Below, one piece after another: positions 12,548-25,000 of a stretch of 64,000 bases of DNA. The stretch lies in assembly GCA_031310005.1 (NCBI GenBank), contig CM062382.1, positions 1,364,001 through 1,428,000 of the forward strand, read 5' to 3'. This DNA is from Dactylellina haptotyla. Lineage: Eukaryota; Ascomycota; Orbiliomycetes; Orbiliales; Orbiliaceae. Each line of letters begins with the position of its first letter. Position 1 is the first letter of the stretch. The position numbers and the translations under genes are program-made. Under the pieces are notes generated by a model. That model worked only from the letters and a program-made list of their open reading frames with translations, did not search any database and was not told the DNA's origin.

Positions 12548-12976
12548 CTAGTTGAAGCAGGCATCACGTGAAAGTTCGGTGACGTAGACGGTGGTTTGAC
12601 CTTCTTGGAGTGTCTTGCTAGGAGAGAGGATCTTGAACATCTCTGTTCCACCGACAATGCTTGGTTGAGCCTTGTCGATAATAACGAACTGAACGGTGGC
12701 ACCAGTTAGTCCGCGGGCCCTCCAGCACTGGCCGCAGTTTGGAGAGTTCCATCCGGTGATGCCACCGGCAACGATGTAGGTATTTGGCTTGAGCTTGGCC
12801 TTGAGCTGTTGAGCGGTCTGGGCGCCGGTCTTAGTGATCAAGCCGTTGGCGCCATCAGAGCAGGCGAAGCTGGCGAGAGAAAGATTGGTGGAGTAATCGT
12901 AGTTGGTATCGTACTTCAAAGTGGTGGCCGAGGCGACGGCGGCGAAAAGAGAAGTGGCAATGGTAGTGAACTTCAT
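12548..12976 (-). CDS. Secreted cerato-platanin family protein
   Basis: A single exon encodes 142 residues. Residues 1-17 (MKFTTIATSLFAAVASA) are a signal peptide. The mature chain starts near LKYDTNYD and carries the family blocks SFACSDGANGLIT and GITGWNSPNCGQCW. There are exactly four cysteines (39, 81, 84, 140), as in the two-disulphide cerato-platanin fold. These small beta-barrel proteins are secreted or wall-associated, bind chitin oligomers, and act as surface-active proteins and plant elicitors in several fungi. The start is fixed by the signal peptide. The gene is isolated, with more than 3.5 kb to either neighbour, which suits a condition-specific secreted protein. Confidence 0.95.
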   Translation of the reverse strand: MKFTTIATSLFAAVASATTLKYDTNYDYSTNLSLASFACSDGANGLITKTGAQTAQQLKAKLKPNTYIVAGGITGWNSPNCGQCWRARGLTGATVQFVIIDKAQPSIVGGTEMFKILSPSKTLQEGQTTVYVTELSRDACFN

Positions 12977-13157
12977 TTTGCTTGATTTTGTGTTTGAAAA
13001 ATTAAGACTTGAAAGCTTTTGTTATATAATGTGTGGAGGATAGGATGTTTTTATATTGGATTGTTTGGAAAAGCGAGTGGATTAATGCAGTGGGATGCAG
13101 ATGATGATGCTGATGATGCTGATGAGGAAATAACATCTTGGACGGCAGAAGAGACGA

Positions 13158-13169
13158 GATTATATACTT
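13158..13169 (-). promoter_or_regulatory. Putative TATA box for cerato-platanin
   Basis: Minus-strand AGTATATAAT about 185 nt before the ATG is a good TATA match. A second, closer AT-rich candidate (ATTATATAAC, about 13021-13030) would leave a very short leader. Either could be used; the choice is inference. Confidence 0.3.
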
Positions 13170-16100
13170 GAGAGAATCGCATTGTAATCCGACTTGCTCT
13201 TTCATCGGAATACTACAGCATCACCGGTTCTGATCGTGATGTTGACGGGATCCGTGAATATTCATCCGTAAGGTTACTTCGGACCAGGGTCTTTTGCCGA
13301 ATCGGGACTGGTGCAGGATAAAAATAGTCGAATGTTCTCTCTTTCTCTTTGCGTCACCAGCAAACTATTGCATATTTTTGCGGGGCTGGCCGAACCTACA
13401 GCCCTTTCGGGGAACTAGCGTCCACCATCGCCTCAAACTATGAGCTCAAGCGGCCGAATACATTAAACGAATGTAACCCGAGATCATGAGAGTTGGTGAT
13501 ATCGGCGCAGAAACCGAAGAATTGTGACGAGAAAACTCTTCCCTTTCACTTTAGCACGCTGATATCGACCACGAACGGCAGCCCAGATGAATTCTGACTT
13601 GGCGGTTCCCCACCAATGTTCATCTATAGTACATGCATGCATTCAACAACCTCGTACGGCACTCAGTTGCAGGTATCAATCTTGTATTAGTATTCAATTA
13701 TGAACAGGGTTCATCTATCTACAAATCTAGCTACCACTGGCCGGATAACTATAAGCTTATTCGACCGGATAGGCGGCTGAGGGTTCATTCATGAAGTGCC
13801 AGTAATTTATGGGATGTCATGAGAAATATTAACTAGGCTTCTTCTCAGCATACAAGAAAAAAAAAAAAATACAAATTCCTCCATCTCAGACCTATCAGAT
13901 AACCGAAATAAATTGTGATGACTATATTTTCTTTGAGGCACGAAGCTCTAGCTGAGAGCTCATGTACCGGGCAAATGCTACCCAAAAGCTATAAATGATC
14001 ACAGATAAAGGAATAAATTTCTCCACTCGACATAGCCTGCGAACCCTCCAGCATCTAGCTTGTTGGATCCAGGCCTGCGCCGGTTGAAATAGGGTCTCCG
14101 ACCAGCAGAAACCGGCGAGATGTCTTTCTTCCGGGTTCTGCACTGTAACCCTGCAACGCCCTTGTCTAACGTTTGCTTAGAATGCATCTAGCACTGATGT
14201 CTCTGTGTTGTTCGTTATTCGTTAACGGCAGTTCGTCCTGCGCTCCTCTTGTTAAATGTTTATCGCGGCATTCGATATGCCTGCCCCCCCACCATATACG
14301 GCAGCATGCATCATTGAATCGCACGCCCTCGGATCTATCACTGCTATATCGGTGTTAGAGGCAGCGAATCTCTACGAATTCGATGATCCGCTCGAACTCT
14401 CGTTCATCTGAATAACGGAATCGATCGAAATATTCTTTTCAACATCTGATCAAACCGAGGTGTTGCGCACAGGATTCTTGCGAAGGGATTTGTTCTTGTA
14501 GGTCCAGTTCACTCTCATTGCGGCTCGCGAGCACATGTAGCCGATAGACGGGTACGGGAGTCTTCCTAAACACGGAATATTAATTCTGGAAAATTCTGCA
14601 GCCGCACGCTGACGTCTTTTGTCTTAGCATTTCGTTGCAAAGCACTCACTGGAAGAGGCATGCAATGCAAAGGCAGCAAGAGTCCATTAGTACTGTTTAT
14701 GCACATGCACGTGAGTCGAGGCTGGGAGAATGTGGCTTGGGCAGCGGCCTTTCTCTATCCCATCAAAATCGGCTCCTGGAATTCTCGGTATGCCGACTAG
14801 CCGAATCGGCAAGTCTGGGGCCTGGGTGGAACGTTTGCGGATTGGCCGAACGGGTGATTCCGGCTTCTGATCTTGGTTTCCATTGGTTTCCAAGAGTGTT
14901 GGTGGGCCAATTCCTCAACAAGCAACAAGCGGGAACTTGCTGGGTAATTGCATGCAGCAATATCCCTTTCTTACCCAGATGAGTTGTACGGCATAATATC
15001 ACTGCAGGAAAACGAGATCTGGTAGGCACAAATGATTGGGTACTACGCTTTCGGAGATGAAAGGGAGAGGAGGCACAAAAGGGCTTTTCCCGCAGGCCAA
15101 TATCCCGAGAATGTCGGGGCTGCGAAAATATCTCATTCCGAATACCCAAGTTGTTCCCTTCTCCTATTTCGGCCCGGCAAATTGCAAGCTTTTTTTTTCG
15201 CATGCAGTCCGAGGAGGCCAATTTCCGCGCCTCGGCGAGAAAGTGGCGGAGCTTCAAGATTGATAAACATCGAGAATGCCGCAATTCCCTGATTACAGTC
15301 TACGAAAGATCAGACGAAGAAGCGTCGATGAGGAAGAGGAGATGAAGGAAGCGAAGAGGAGAAGGATGAGGAGGGGCAGCTTTGTTGGGTCGAGCTCTGA
15401 GATCCAAAGCGCTGCACACATAGGTGTTCTTGCATAACCATGCATAAGACAAGAATGTGTTCAGGACATTGTTGGCCTCGTGAAGCAATCAGCAGCGGGC
15501 TTAGTCCCATAACGAACAGGGGACGGAAACAACGCTATGCTCTGTGCGGAAGAAAAATTTTCGATTTCGAGGGATCGATAAGAACTCTCGGCCTATGATC
15601 ATCTACAGTGGAGGTGCGACGGCGCACTTGATGAGAGGCGGGATGATAGATTGTACCATAAGCAAATGCGGTACATGTACATATGCTAGAATTGTGGTAC
15701 GGGAGAGTACGTCAGGCGACCATCATCGAGACTGGTGTTAGGGCACAAGCGAAGAGCTGCCCATGAGCATCGAAATTCGGGCGGCGGCGAAAATTTTTTC
15801 TTCTGTCGCCCGCCGTCGACATGAGCGATTCGATTCTGTAGCAACGACTCGCATCGCAATTATCTCATCCCTCCGCGCCTGAACTAGTTGACGATTTGAT
15901 CATATGGAACTTCCTAACCGATTAAAAAAACATTGCAGCCAAGAGCGACGCTAGAAAGGCTCATCACTCGCAATCTTGCAAATATTGACGGGGTCTAATT
16001 TTCCAAACCACTTTGGACAAGGTCCTGCGGTTTGGTGCGCACGGGAAACCGCAGAGTGGGAAAGACACGCATCGCTTCATCTCGCATCAGCCCTTTTACG

Positions 16101-16255
16101 GACAACTCAACCAGGAAGGGTAACAATAATAAACTCCTGCCCCAATCTGCGAAAACGGGCAGTGTCAGGCAATAGCCAAATTACTCACGCCGACATTCTT
16201 TCGCCCGTTCCTTTCCAGTTCACCTTCACCGTTGTCAATATCGCCACCCGGGTTT

Positions 16256-16285
16256 ACGTAGTTGTTGTTGAAGAACCAACTACGT
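16256..16285 (+). other. 9-bp perfect inverted repeat (hairpin) in the upstream region
   Basis: Arms acgtagttg (16256-16264) and caactacgt (16277-16285) are exact reverse complements around a 12-nt spacer. A further palindromic tacgta follows at about 16306-16311. It lies some 460 nt before the ATG of the coiled-coil gene, so it could be a leader stem-loop or a dimer-binding site. There is no direct evidence for either. Confidence 0.5.
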
Positions 16286-16746
16286 CGAATCCGACTACGT
16301 ACGTCCGACTTTCACATTCGGCAAACCGTCGTCACTGGTTTGCCAGCTAAGTATCGCCAAAATTTAAACCGGTTTCCTGCGGGGCTTCCCGGAATACCAC
16401 CCCTTAAACCTCGAGTTCCCGTCGAGATTTTTTCTTCGAAAAGACCTTTTTTTTTTTTTTTTAACGACGAGACGCTCTCCTTTTCTATCTTTCCTTTCTG
16501 CTTCTGGTATTATTGTTTTTTTTTGTTTTTGTTTGCTCGGACTTTCTGTCGAAACGAAACCCGAGAGCTATCTATTCTATGCGGATAGTTCCGAGGACGG
16601 TGTCCTTACAAAATATTGTCTAGTACTGTTAGGGGACTGTTGCGGTCCCCGACTTCACCGTCGTCAAAATAACGAAACTAGGGAGCCGCGGAGGCGTGTC
16701 TATTGACCGTCAACGCGTTAAGACGAGCGACGTCCGGGCGGAAGCG

Positions 16747-19700
16747 ATGCCTGTTATCCAGCATCGCGCACGAAGGTTGTCGACCTCATCCGACACAGAT
16801 GGCTTACATGCCGAAATCGAAACTCTGCAGGCGCAGCTGGATACGACGCAGTCGAATCTCGGCACACTTCGAGGTACGAATAATCGCTTAAACGATCGGA
16901 TCCAGAAGCTCGAGGCACAGCTGGACGACAATGCTGTGCATGTCCAAACTCAAGAAAAGGACATCAACTCCTTGCGACGACAGCTACGAATAAGCAGCGC
17001 TGAGATTACGAGGTTACGAACAGAAAGAGAGGTTTTGGAGAAGGACTATGAAGGTGTTAATAAGGATATCTTGCACGAGAGAGAGGAGAGGCGGAAGCTT
17101 ATGGAGAAGATATCCGAACTGGAAGAACAGGTTGCTTCAGCGCTTCATCTACATGTTGTATCGAGCAGCAGGGTCCCCGGGGCGGCCGAAGCGAAAGGAA
17201 GCGATGGGGACCAGAAGCAGATGACCTCATGGCTGGATCTCAAAGCGAAACTCCGCGAAGCTGAAAACGAGCTAGATGCCGTCCAACAGGAGCGCGATTG
17301 GCTAGAAGGACAGCTGGAAAAGTTTATCCATGCGAAGGATGCTCTGGACAGTAATTTCAGCATTAAAAACTTACGCTCTCGCACCAGTATGGGCTCTATT
17401 GCCGATAGCGCACGAAGTTTTGGATCCAGCAGTCGCCGAAGCAGTACCTCGTCGCACGCTCCTGTAAACAAGCAATCCCTGGGCCAGGAGCTCGGGTTGG
17501 AATGGAACGGCGAATACGATTCAGATGTCGAATCCGACGGTTCTGGAGACTCGGATTCTACCGAGCGAGCAGATAACGAATCTGAAGCTGGTCTTGAACA
17601 CGATTCATTACAGGTTCCAAAAATTGTTGCGGATGACGCCTCGTCAGTTGCATCGTCCTCAAAACGCAGTTTGAACGATTTCGCCATGAGGTTGGATACA
17701 TCGGGCCGTTCATATAGAGGCAGATCCCGCGCACCATCTTTCGCCTCTTCCCATCGCGCTCCCTCAATTGCTGCGTCATTGCGATCTCGAATATCTACCC
17801 ATAGCTTGCGACCGGGAAGCCGGCTTGGAGACTTCGACGATGTCCCCCCTCCTCCAATTACTGCAACCGCTGTGTTCCACGAAATCGAACGGCAGCATGA
17901 TGCCAAAGTCTCCAGATTACAGAACGATATCGTCACTCTGAGTACAGACTTGCAAGGGGAGATCGAACTCCTCCAGCAAGAAGTCAACACTGCTCGTGAG
18001 GAGAGGGATGTTTGTGTTTTAGAGATCCAGCGCCTCAATACCGAAATAAGTGTCGCAAATGCTCGACATGAGGACTCGATGACAGCTCTAGACGCCGCCC
18101 TCGCTGCTGCTGCCGCCGCTAGAGAACAGGCGAGACTAGAGTTGCCGACCCCACCAGCACCCGCGCCAACTGCTACGGAAGTCAAGGAGATTGCTGAGGT
18201 CAAGGAAATCGGAATACAAACGGATCAGTACGAACATGAATCAATAATCCGCGAATTTATCCAACCCGCCGTTACCGGGGTCATCGAAGAAAGTAAAAAG
18301 GACCCCGAAGAACAGGTGGAGGAAGGTTCGGAGCAATCAGAAGAAGAACACGAGGAACACAGGTCACTAGTAGTTCGTGAGGAATCGGTACCAGTCGTTG
18401 CAGAAATTTCAAGAGAAGTTCCAGCAGAACCCGAGGTTTCAGAACCGGTAGTTTCTCACTTCACGACAGCATTGGAGGCGGAAATAGCGACGCTTCGGGA
18501 ACAAGAACAGTCGAGGTTAGCTGACAATTTGAAACTAAAATCTGAGATTGATGTTTTGCATAGAGATTTAAGAGAAAAGGACACCCTTCTACGCGCCGAA
18601 GTCGTTCGATTGGAGAAGGATCTGGATGACTTGCTTCGAGATAATCGCAATATGAAGGACGATGCAGAAATCAACCATTACAAAGTGGAGAATCTTGCGG
18701 ACGAGTTAGACCGTACCCGCGAATTATTACAAATTCAAGCGGGCGAGAGGCGCGAGTTTATGGAGGAGATTGAACAACTCGAGGCGCGAAACAGAGACTT
18801 GGAGCTTCAATTGCGTATTAGATTAGCCACTCCATCTCCAGTCCCGCCATCCAGTATCCACGAGACACACGACCAACGACCGACAGCTCGCTTCAATGAT
18901 ATGGCACCATTCATATTCCCCCTCAAGGATTCGTCCAGCGCCAAATCGGATTTCGAAGACGATACCCTAGATAAGTCTGATGACGACTTCGCACTAGTGT
19001 CGGACTCTGAATCGGATGCCCCACCCCCTTCACCGCTGCCCGCAAAACACAAACGTCGAAAATCTAGTTCCGCAAAACACAAGCGTCATCATTCTAAAAA
19101 GGAAAGAAAAAAGAAGGAGAAGGAGAAAGAGAAAGAGGAACCAACTGATATTCCTAAGGAGATATCAACCCCACGAAAACAATCCGTCTCTAAGCTTCCT
19201 ATCGTCTCTAAAATCCCGACAGCGTCGAAAATACCTTCAGCCACAAAGGCGTCTAGAAAGAGTTTGACCTTACCGAGGTCTATTTCCTCCCAACTCCCTT
19301 CAGCCCTAAAGTCTGCAGAGTCTCCTCCTCCAAGTCCACTCATAGAGTCTCGATTCGAACGCGGATTCGCACAAGAGCAATCGAGAACACGCTCTTCGAC
19401 GATACCGATGAAAATTCCGCGACCAAGCATTGGCTTCCGAGCCTCGCAAGCCCCTGCGGATCCCCCACCCGACAAAACCTACTGGAAAGATCTAATGATA
19501 GGTGGATATGGGATGCAACCTCAAGAGTACAACAAACACCGCCGTGACATGCGTAGCATGCACAAGAACATGCAGATTAAAGTCACTGCAAAGGGTATTG
19601 AAACGAAAGGGCGCGTCGGCACAGGAGCTGGCTTCGGAGTTGGAAATTATGCAGATCAGCCAGAGCTCAAGCCTATCCCAAAGAGAAAAGTGCCCAAACG

Positions 19701-19779
19701 GAGAACATCTTTCTCTGACGACGAGGCATACACACACAAAGAGCGTGGTAGTTGGCTTTCTGGCATGTTCCGGAAGTAA
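16747..19779 (+). CDS. Large coiled-coil protein of unknown function
   Basis: One uninterrupted exon encodes 1010 residues from the first in-frame ATG (16747); the frame is open some way upstream without an ATG. Heptad-rich coiled coils fill roughly residues 20-130, 150-210, 370-450 and 575-700. They are separated by Ser/Arg-rich linkers (SIADSARSFGSSSRRSSTSS) and an acidic Glu-rich tract near 520-560. A Lys-rich, likely nuclear-targeting tract (KHKRHHSKKERKKKEKEKEK) lies near 780-815. The last ~100 residues look globular or conserved (YWKDLMIGGYGMQPQEYNKH, GTGAGFGVGNYADQPELKP) and end in SWLSGMFRK. The design suggests a scaffold, perhaps of septa, spindle pole or cell cortex, but I do not recognise the family. 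Similar fungal proteins are often loosely labelled 'myosin class II heavy chain-like'; there is no motor domain here. Confidence 0.85.
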   Translation: MPVIQHRARRLSTSSDTDGLHAEIETLQAQLDTTQSNLGTLRGTNNRLNDRIQKLEAQLDDNAVHVQTQEKDINSLRRQLRISSAEITRLRTEREVLEKDYEGVNKDILHEREERRKLMEKISELEEQVASALHLHVVSSSRVPGAAEAKGSDGDQKQMTSWLDLKAKLREAENELDAVQQERDWLEGQLEKFIHAKDALDSNFSIKNLRSRTSMGSIADSARSFGSSSRRSSTSSHAPVNKQSLGQELGLEWNGEYDSDVESDGSGDSDSTERADNESEAGLEHDSLQVPKIVADDASSVASSSKRSLNDFAMRLDTSGRSYRGRSRAPSFASSHRAPSIAASLRSRISTHSLRPGSRLGDFDDVPPPPITATAVFHEIERQHDAKVSRLQNDIVTLSTDLQGEIELLQQEVNTAREERDVCVLEIQRLNTEISVANARHEDSMTALDAALAAAAAAREQARLELPTPPAPAPTATEVKEIAEVKEIGIQTDQYEHESIIREFIQPAVTGVIEESKKDPEEQVEEGSEQSEEEHEEHRSLVVREESVPVVAEISREVPAEPEVSEPVVSHFTTALEAEIATLREQEQSRLADNLKLKSEIDVLHRDLREKDTLLRAEVVRLEKDLDDLLRDNRNMKDDAEINHYKVENLADELDRTRELLQIQAGERREFMEEIEQLEARNRDLELQLRIRLATPSPVPPSSIHETHDQRPTARFNDMAPFIFPLKDSSSAKSDFEDDTLDKSDDDFALVSDSESDAPPPSPLPAKHKRRKSSSAKHKRHHSKKERKKKEKEKEKEEPTDIPKEISTPRKQSVSKLPIVSKIPTASKIPSATKASRKSLTLPRSISSQLPSALKSAESPPPSPLIESRFERGFAQEQSRTRSSTIPMKIPRPSIGFRASQAPADPPPDKTYWKDLMIGGYGMQPQEYNKHRRDMRSMHKNMQIKVTAKGIETKGRVGTGAGFGVGNYADQPELKPIPKRKVPKRRTSFSDDEAYTHKERGSWLSGMFRK

Positions 19780-22067
19780 TAAAGGTTATTAGTATGCATC
19801 GCTTTCCTTTGTTTTACCTTAGCGTTTTTGTTGATTTTGCGATTGCGATATAATGGTTTGCATTTTTGCGTGGTGTTTCGTTGGCTATTCTCCACACTTC
19901 AATCCGGTTTATATTTGTTTTTGTTACCCACCCCAAAAAAAGGATATCTCTCCTAGTACACATATCGTCAGATATATATATGCCACTATTGCTGGTGTCT
20001 GTTTCACATACTTCTTTGGATTTATTCTGGTTCAAGCCGAGGGTCAGTTTGATTTCTCATACCTTTGTTTACGGATTCGGGGACTTGGGGAAAGTTATTC
20101 ATTTTTTTCTTTTTCACTTGCTGTGCTTCTTACTTTGGGATGGTGAGGCTGGGGTAGCGTTGTGCTTCTTTTACGGGGGAGTTGAAATTCTTGTCTTCGG
20201 AAATTTTTATAATTGGTCTTTGTGAGAGGCGCAACGGTAACATTCCCCGTCTTTTCCCATCTTTCTTCTGTAAATATTTGTAGATATCATAATACCCCTA
20301 TACCGATTGTACTCTCCTATCTCTTCTTACTTCTGCTGTCTTCATCCGAGTTTGCTGGTCCGTTTCCCATCTCTTACTGTTTAATTTCCTTTTACCTAAC
20401 ACCACCCACTGCACTGTTATTTGTCTCGAGCATGTTACGTTTCCTGCCATCCCTTCCTTTCTATGGGCCTTGTAGCTGGGCTCCACTTGTCCTACCATCT
20501 TCTTAATACTTTGAGGTATCAAATTGCAACATGCGAAGCATGGGATTTGACTTTAATTACATAATACAATCTTGTAAACTATACTTGGATATTTGGTAAG
20601 AGTTAAAGTCAATTGTATGAATATCATATTTCTTTTTCCTTAACACATGAATTTGTACTTCTCTGGAACCTTGTTCCTAATCATTCTTGTATTCACCTTC
20701 TAAATACATAAGGGCAATGAAGCCCATATATAAGAGATCTTTGGAATCCAATGGCTTGTTCAACGCTTTGATGCCTTTACATCCGATCTAGCCGATGGAA
20801 CCGATAATTCTACGCCGGTCGTCATTTAGCCGGGTATTGATTATTATTATTATTTTATTGGCACGTCAGAACCCTGTGCCGATATTGCTGTCGATATAAT
20901 CGAGTATTATTAACTCTAGGGCTAGGATATACTGGCTGTCAGAGTATCGGGAGGAGAACCTCCCCCGATTTCTCCATTGACAAATTGTCGACAATTCACA
21001 GGATAGCGGTTCTTGGTTTTTGTCAATCGTGCACCGAGCCTAGAAGATTAGTTAGTGCTTGATGATTAATGATTCGAGATTGGTATATACAGTATACGAT
21101 TCCTTCCACTTCAGCTGGCAGTATTTTTGATAATGGAACGTCTTCGATCAAGGTACTCGGCTAAATACAATTTCCTGGCTTCCGATCAAATACGTTATTA
21201 AAAATATGTGGAGGAGTTAAGGTTAGCTCGGCTGTAAGTCCTCCGAAGGGGAGTTTTTTAGTGGCAGTGTAATTGCAATTGCCATCGAGACCTTTTGCCA
21301 AATGCTCGCACAATATGGGTATATCATGGAGAATTTCTTGGACTTTTTAAATGCCTAAAGTCGCGGACAAAGTTAAAGCGGCGCCTTCCGATGACATACT
21401 ATGCAGGAACCCTACGCGATGAGATTGTAACAGTGTGCAAATGCGCACTGCGCAGCCTGTGCTTTCAGCCTGCAGTTTTTCGCTCGCATGGCGTTTCGGC
21501 TGGATTTTCAATTCTGCCGGTACATGATTTAGCCCCGAACAACCCTGGCAAACAAGTTCACACATCTTGAACTTCGAGAACCACACCAAAATGGTTCTAT
21601 TGACCGCAGCTAGATATTTGGCATCCGTTTGTTTGATCCGCTACTATCTTTCTTGGAGCCTGGATAAATCGAGTGTTGACCCACAGGGCACTAGCTTGCC
21701 CACGTTTCTCCAGAAAGGGTAGTGTTCTTCAACATGTTAGCAATCCATGATGAAATTACCTAGGGATTTTCATGATCTGGGGTAGTGGCCTGCGCGCATT
21801 CATCCGGAACCTCAATTACCCCAGCAAAGTTATCAAAAGTCTCTCCGCAAACTTGTCTTTATTGCAAGGTTATAGGTTCGGAATAAAGGACCATTTCCCA
21901 AGGATAGGCTTAGAAACTGATCGATGAGCTTCTTGCCCTCATCCCTCACAATATCTGTAAAAAGTATAAAAGATGGACGGATCGCTGGTTCGTTGTTGCA
22001 AGGGTTCCTCTTGCTCTGCAACGACATCACGATCGAACTTGTGATCCTTTAGATCGCCCATTGAACC
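19780..22067. other. Intergenic stretch before GH115 gene
   Basis: It contains the 3' region of the coiled-coil gene, pyrimidine-rich sequence at 20.2-20.5 kb, and an ATT microsatellite near 20843-20860. No coding exon is supportable on either strand. Confidence 0.5.
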
Positions 22068-25000
22068 ATGCGGCGCTTCTTTGATCTAGTGCGCGCGACG
22101 GCCATTGCTTTGGTTAGCGGTGGTCTTGTCAATGCGCTCGGACAGACTCCTGTCGTTGGATTTACCTCATCTCGAGGAAGCATTCAACTTGCAGGTCCTA
22201 GTGCTAACTCTATTATTGTGATGGACGGTCGAGGTTTGTGATTATATATGTGTATCTTTCTAATAATATGGTACGCGATGTACGCTAACGTTATAAACCC
22301 GTGACGGTATAGATTGGCCGGGAGTCATCAGAGCAGGCAGAGATCTTGCCGCAGATTTTGGTAGAGTGACTGGGACTGATCTAGAATACTACGTCCAAAA
22401 TACCACGAAGGGTCTACCAAAAACCGAATACGCGATTATAATTGGAACAATTGGAAAGTCTGCATTTATTGATGGGCTTATTGCCAAAGGAGATCTTGAT
22501 GTCTCTAAAATCAATGGAACCTGGGAGTCTTATACCACAACCCTCCTCCTTCGTCCTTCGACAGCTCCTGGTATCCACAAGGCCTTGATTATTGCGGGAT
22601 CTGATAAACGTGGTACAATCTACGGTGCTTACGACCTCTCCGAACAAATCGGTGTCTCCCCATGGTACTGGTGGGCAGATGTACCAACTGTCCATCAGTC
22701 AAATATTTACGCTTTGGATGTTGTTCGTGTTCAGACATCTCCTTCGGTCAAATACCGTGGACTCTTTTTGAATGACGAACAGCCAGCCTTGACTGGATGG
22801 GTTAATGCAAAGTTCCCAAAGGGAAAGTACGGACCAGGATTTAATAAAGATTTCCATTCAAAGGTCTTTGAGTTGTTGCTAAGACTGAGAGCCAACTACT
22901 TCTGGCCCACAACATGGAACTCCATGTTCGCTGTTGATGATCCTCTGAATCAATATACTGCTGACTTCTACGGTATCGTTATGGGAGCGTCGCACACAGA
23001 GCCGATGGCTAGTTCTACTAAGGTAATTGGTCAATCGACTCAAGAAAAATGCTAAGAATAAGAGAGCTGACTTGTTAACTAGGAATGGAATACTTTTGGG
23101 AATGGTACTTGGGATTTCGCTGTGAACGAGCAAAATATTGTTGATTTCTGGCACAAGACAATCAGTCGCGCAGAGCCTTGGGACAACCTTATCACCATGG
23201 CCATGCGTGGAAACGGTGATACCGCTCTAGATAACCCGAACCATATTGCCCTACTTGAAAGAGTTATTGCCAAGCAACGCCAGATCTTGGATGACATTTT
23301 TAGCATCCCCGTCGATACTATCCCCCAGATGTGGTGTTTGTACAAGGAAGTCCAAGGGTATCCCGAACAAGGACTCTCGGTTCCAGAAGATATCACCTTC
23401 CTGTGGGCGGACGACAACTGGGGTAATGTTCGACGCTTGCCAATCGGCAATGAGAAAGGCAGAAAAGGTGGTGCTGGTGTATACTATCACTTCGATTATG
23501 TTGGCGACCCGAGAGATTATAAGTGGATCGATACTGTTTCATTGGCGCAGACTTACCAGCAGATGAAATTATCCTACGACCGTGGCGCAGATAGAATTTG
23601 GATTGTAAACGTCGGGGATATGAAGGCTCTTGTAAGTGACAAGATTCCGATTGGGGTGGTGGAAAACCTCCATATTAACATTTTAATTAGGAAACACCGA
23701 TCGACTTTTGGTTCTCTATGGCCTATAACGTTACTTCAGTTACTTCCCTTGGAGTGACCGGTTATCTGGAGAAATTTGCCGCAAAGACGTTTGGATCACA
23801 ATATTCCAAGGATATCGCTGCAATTCTCGAAAAATACTCCTTCCTTGCTGCTCGTAGAAAGTATGAGTTACTCGAACCGGCAATCTACAGCGTTATCAGC
23901 TATAGAGAAGCAGAGTCTGTACTCGCCGAGTGGAAAGATCTCTCTGATAAAGCTGAGGACCTGTACAACAAGATCCCATCAGAGTATAAACCTGCCTTCT
24001 TCCAGCTGGTGTCTCACAAGTGCAAGGCTGGTTACATCGTCTACGATGTCTATATCAATATTGCTAGAAATCAAAGATACGCTTCTCAACGAAGAAACTC
24101 AGCGAACTATCTTTCTTCGTACGTCCAAAAGAGATTCCAAGATGATTGGGAACTCCAAAAGCAATGGGACGAACTGCTTGATGGAAAATGGGTTCACTTT
24201 ATGGACCAGACCCACTTTGGATATAACTACTGGTAGGTTGCACAGAGCTTGAAAATGAATCATGAATTTGATCAAAGGCTAACGAAACATCTCAAGGCAA
24301 CAACCTATGAGAAACACCATCGGTGGACTGTCTTTCGTCCAGTTCCCGCAAAACTCGCTTGCAGGTGCGTTGGGTGTGGCTGGAGAAGGCAGCAATGGTT
24401 CTATTCCGGGAGATGATATCAACAATGCCGGAACTTTCAACAATGGTACTATCGTTCTTCCGGTCTTGGATCCATATAATTCTGTTGGTTCGAGATGGAT
24501 CGAGGTCTTCAATAAAGGAAATATGCCATTCGACTTCACAATTAAACCACAAAACCCATGGGTTAAAGTTTCTCAGTTAACTGGCAGTGTGGCTGCAAGT
24601 CAGACTAGCAACACTGACATTAGAGTTGAACTCTCTATTGACTGGGCCAATGCACCGGAAGGATACAATATTGCCTTTATTGACATCATGTCTTCTGTGC
24701 CATATGGAGATTTCAACATGCCATCTATTCATCTACCTATCAGCAAGACATCTGCCCCAGCTGGCTTCAAGGGATTCGTAGAATCCTCCGGCTACATCTC
24801 CATTGAAGCTGAGCACGCGACCCGAAAGAACTCCGCTTATGAGGTAATCCCCAGTTTTGGCCGAACGAAGTCCGGTGTCCAACTCAAAGACAACACTGCT
24901 AGCTCTCAGAGCGCGCCAGGTGGTCCGACTTTAGAATATGACTTCTACTCGTTTACATCGCCTGCCAAATCTAACATCACTTGTTATCTTGGTACCGGAT

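Larger units (their letters stand above)
12977..16746. other. Divergent intergenic region
   Basis: The cerato-platanin promoter (13-13.3 kb) and the leader of the coiled-coil gene (about 16-16.7 kb) lie here. A GAT-rich trinucleotide tract sits at about 13099-13125, an A-run at about 13857-13869, T-runs at about 16447-16462 and 16516-16530, and a hairpin at 16256-16285. No reading frame between them resembles a gene. Confidence 0.5.

Noticed and set aside
17145-18203. 352-codon open frame on the minus strand
   Set aside because: It lies wholly within the coiled-coil gene in antisense; its Ser/Cys/Arg composition is that expected from the complement of Glu/Gln/Ala codons.
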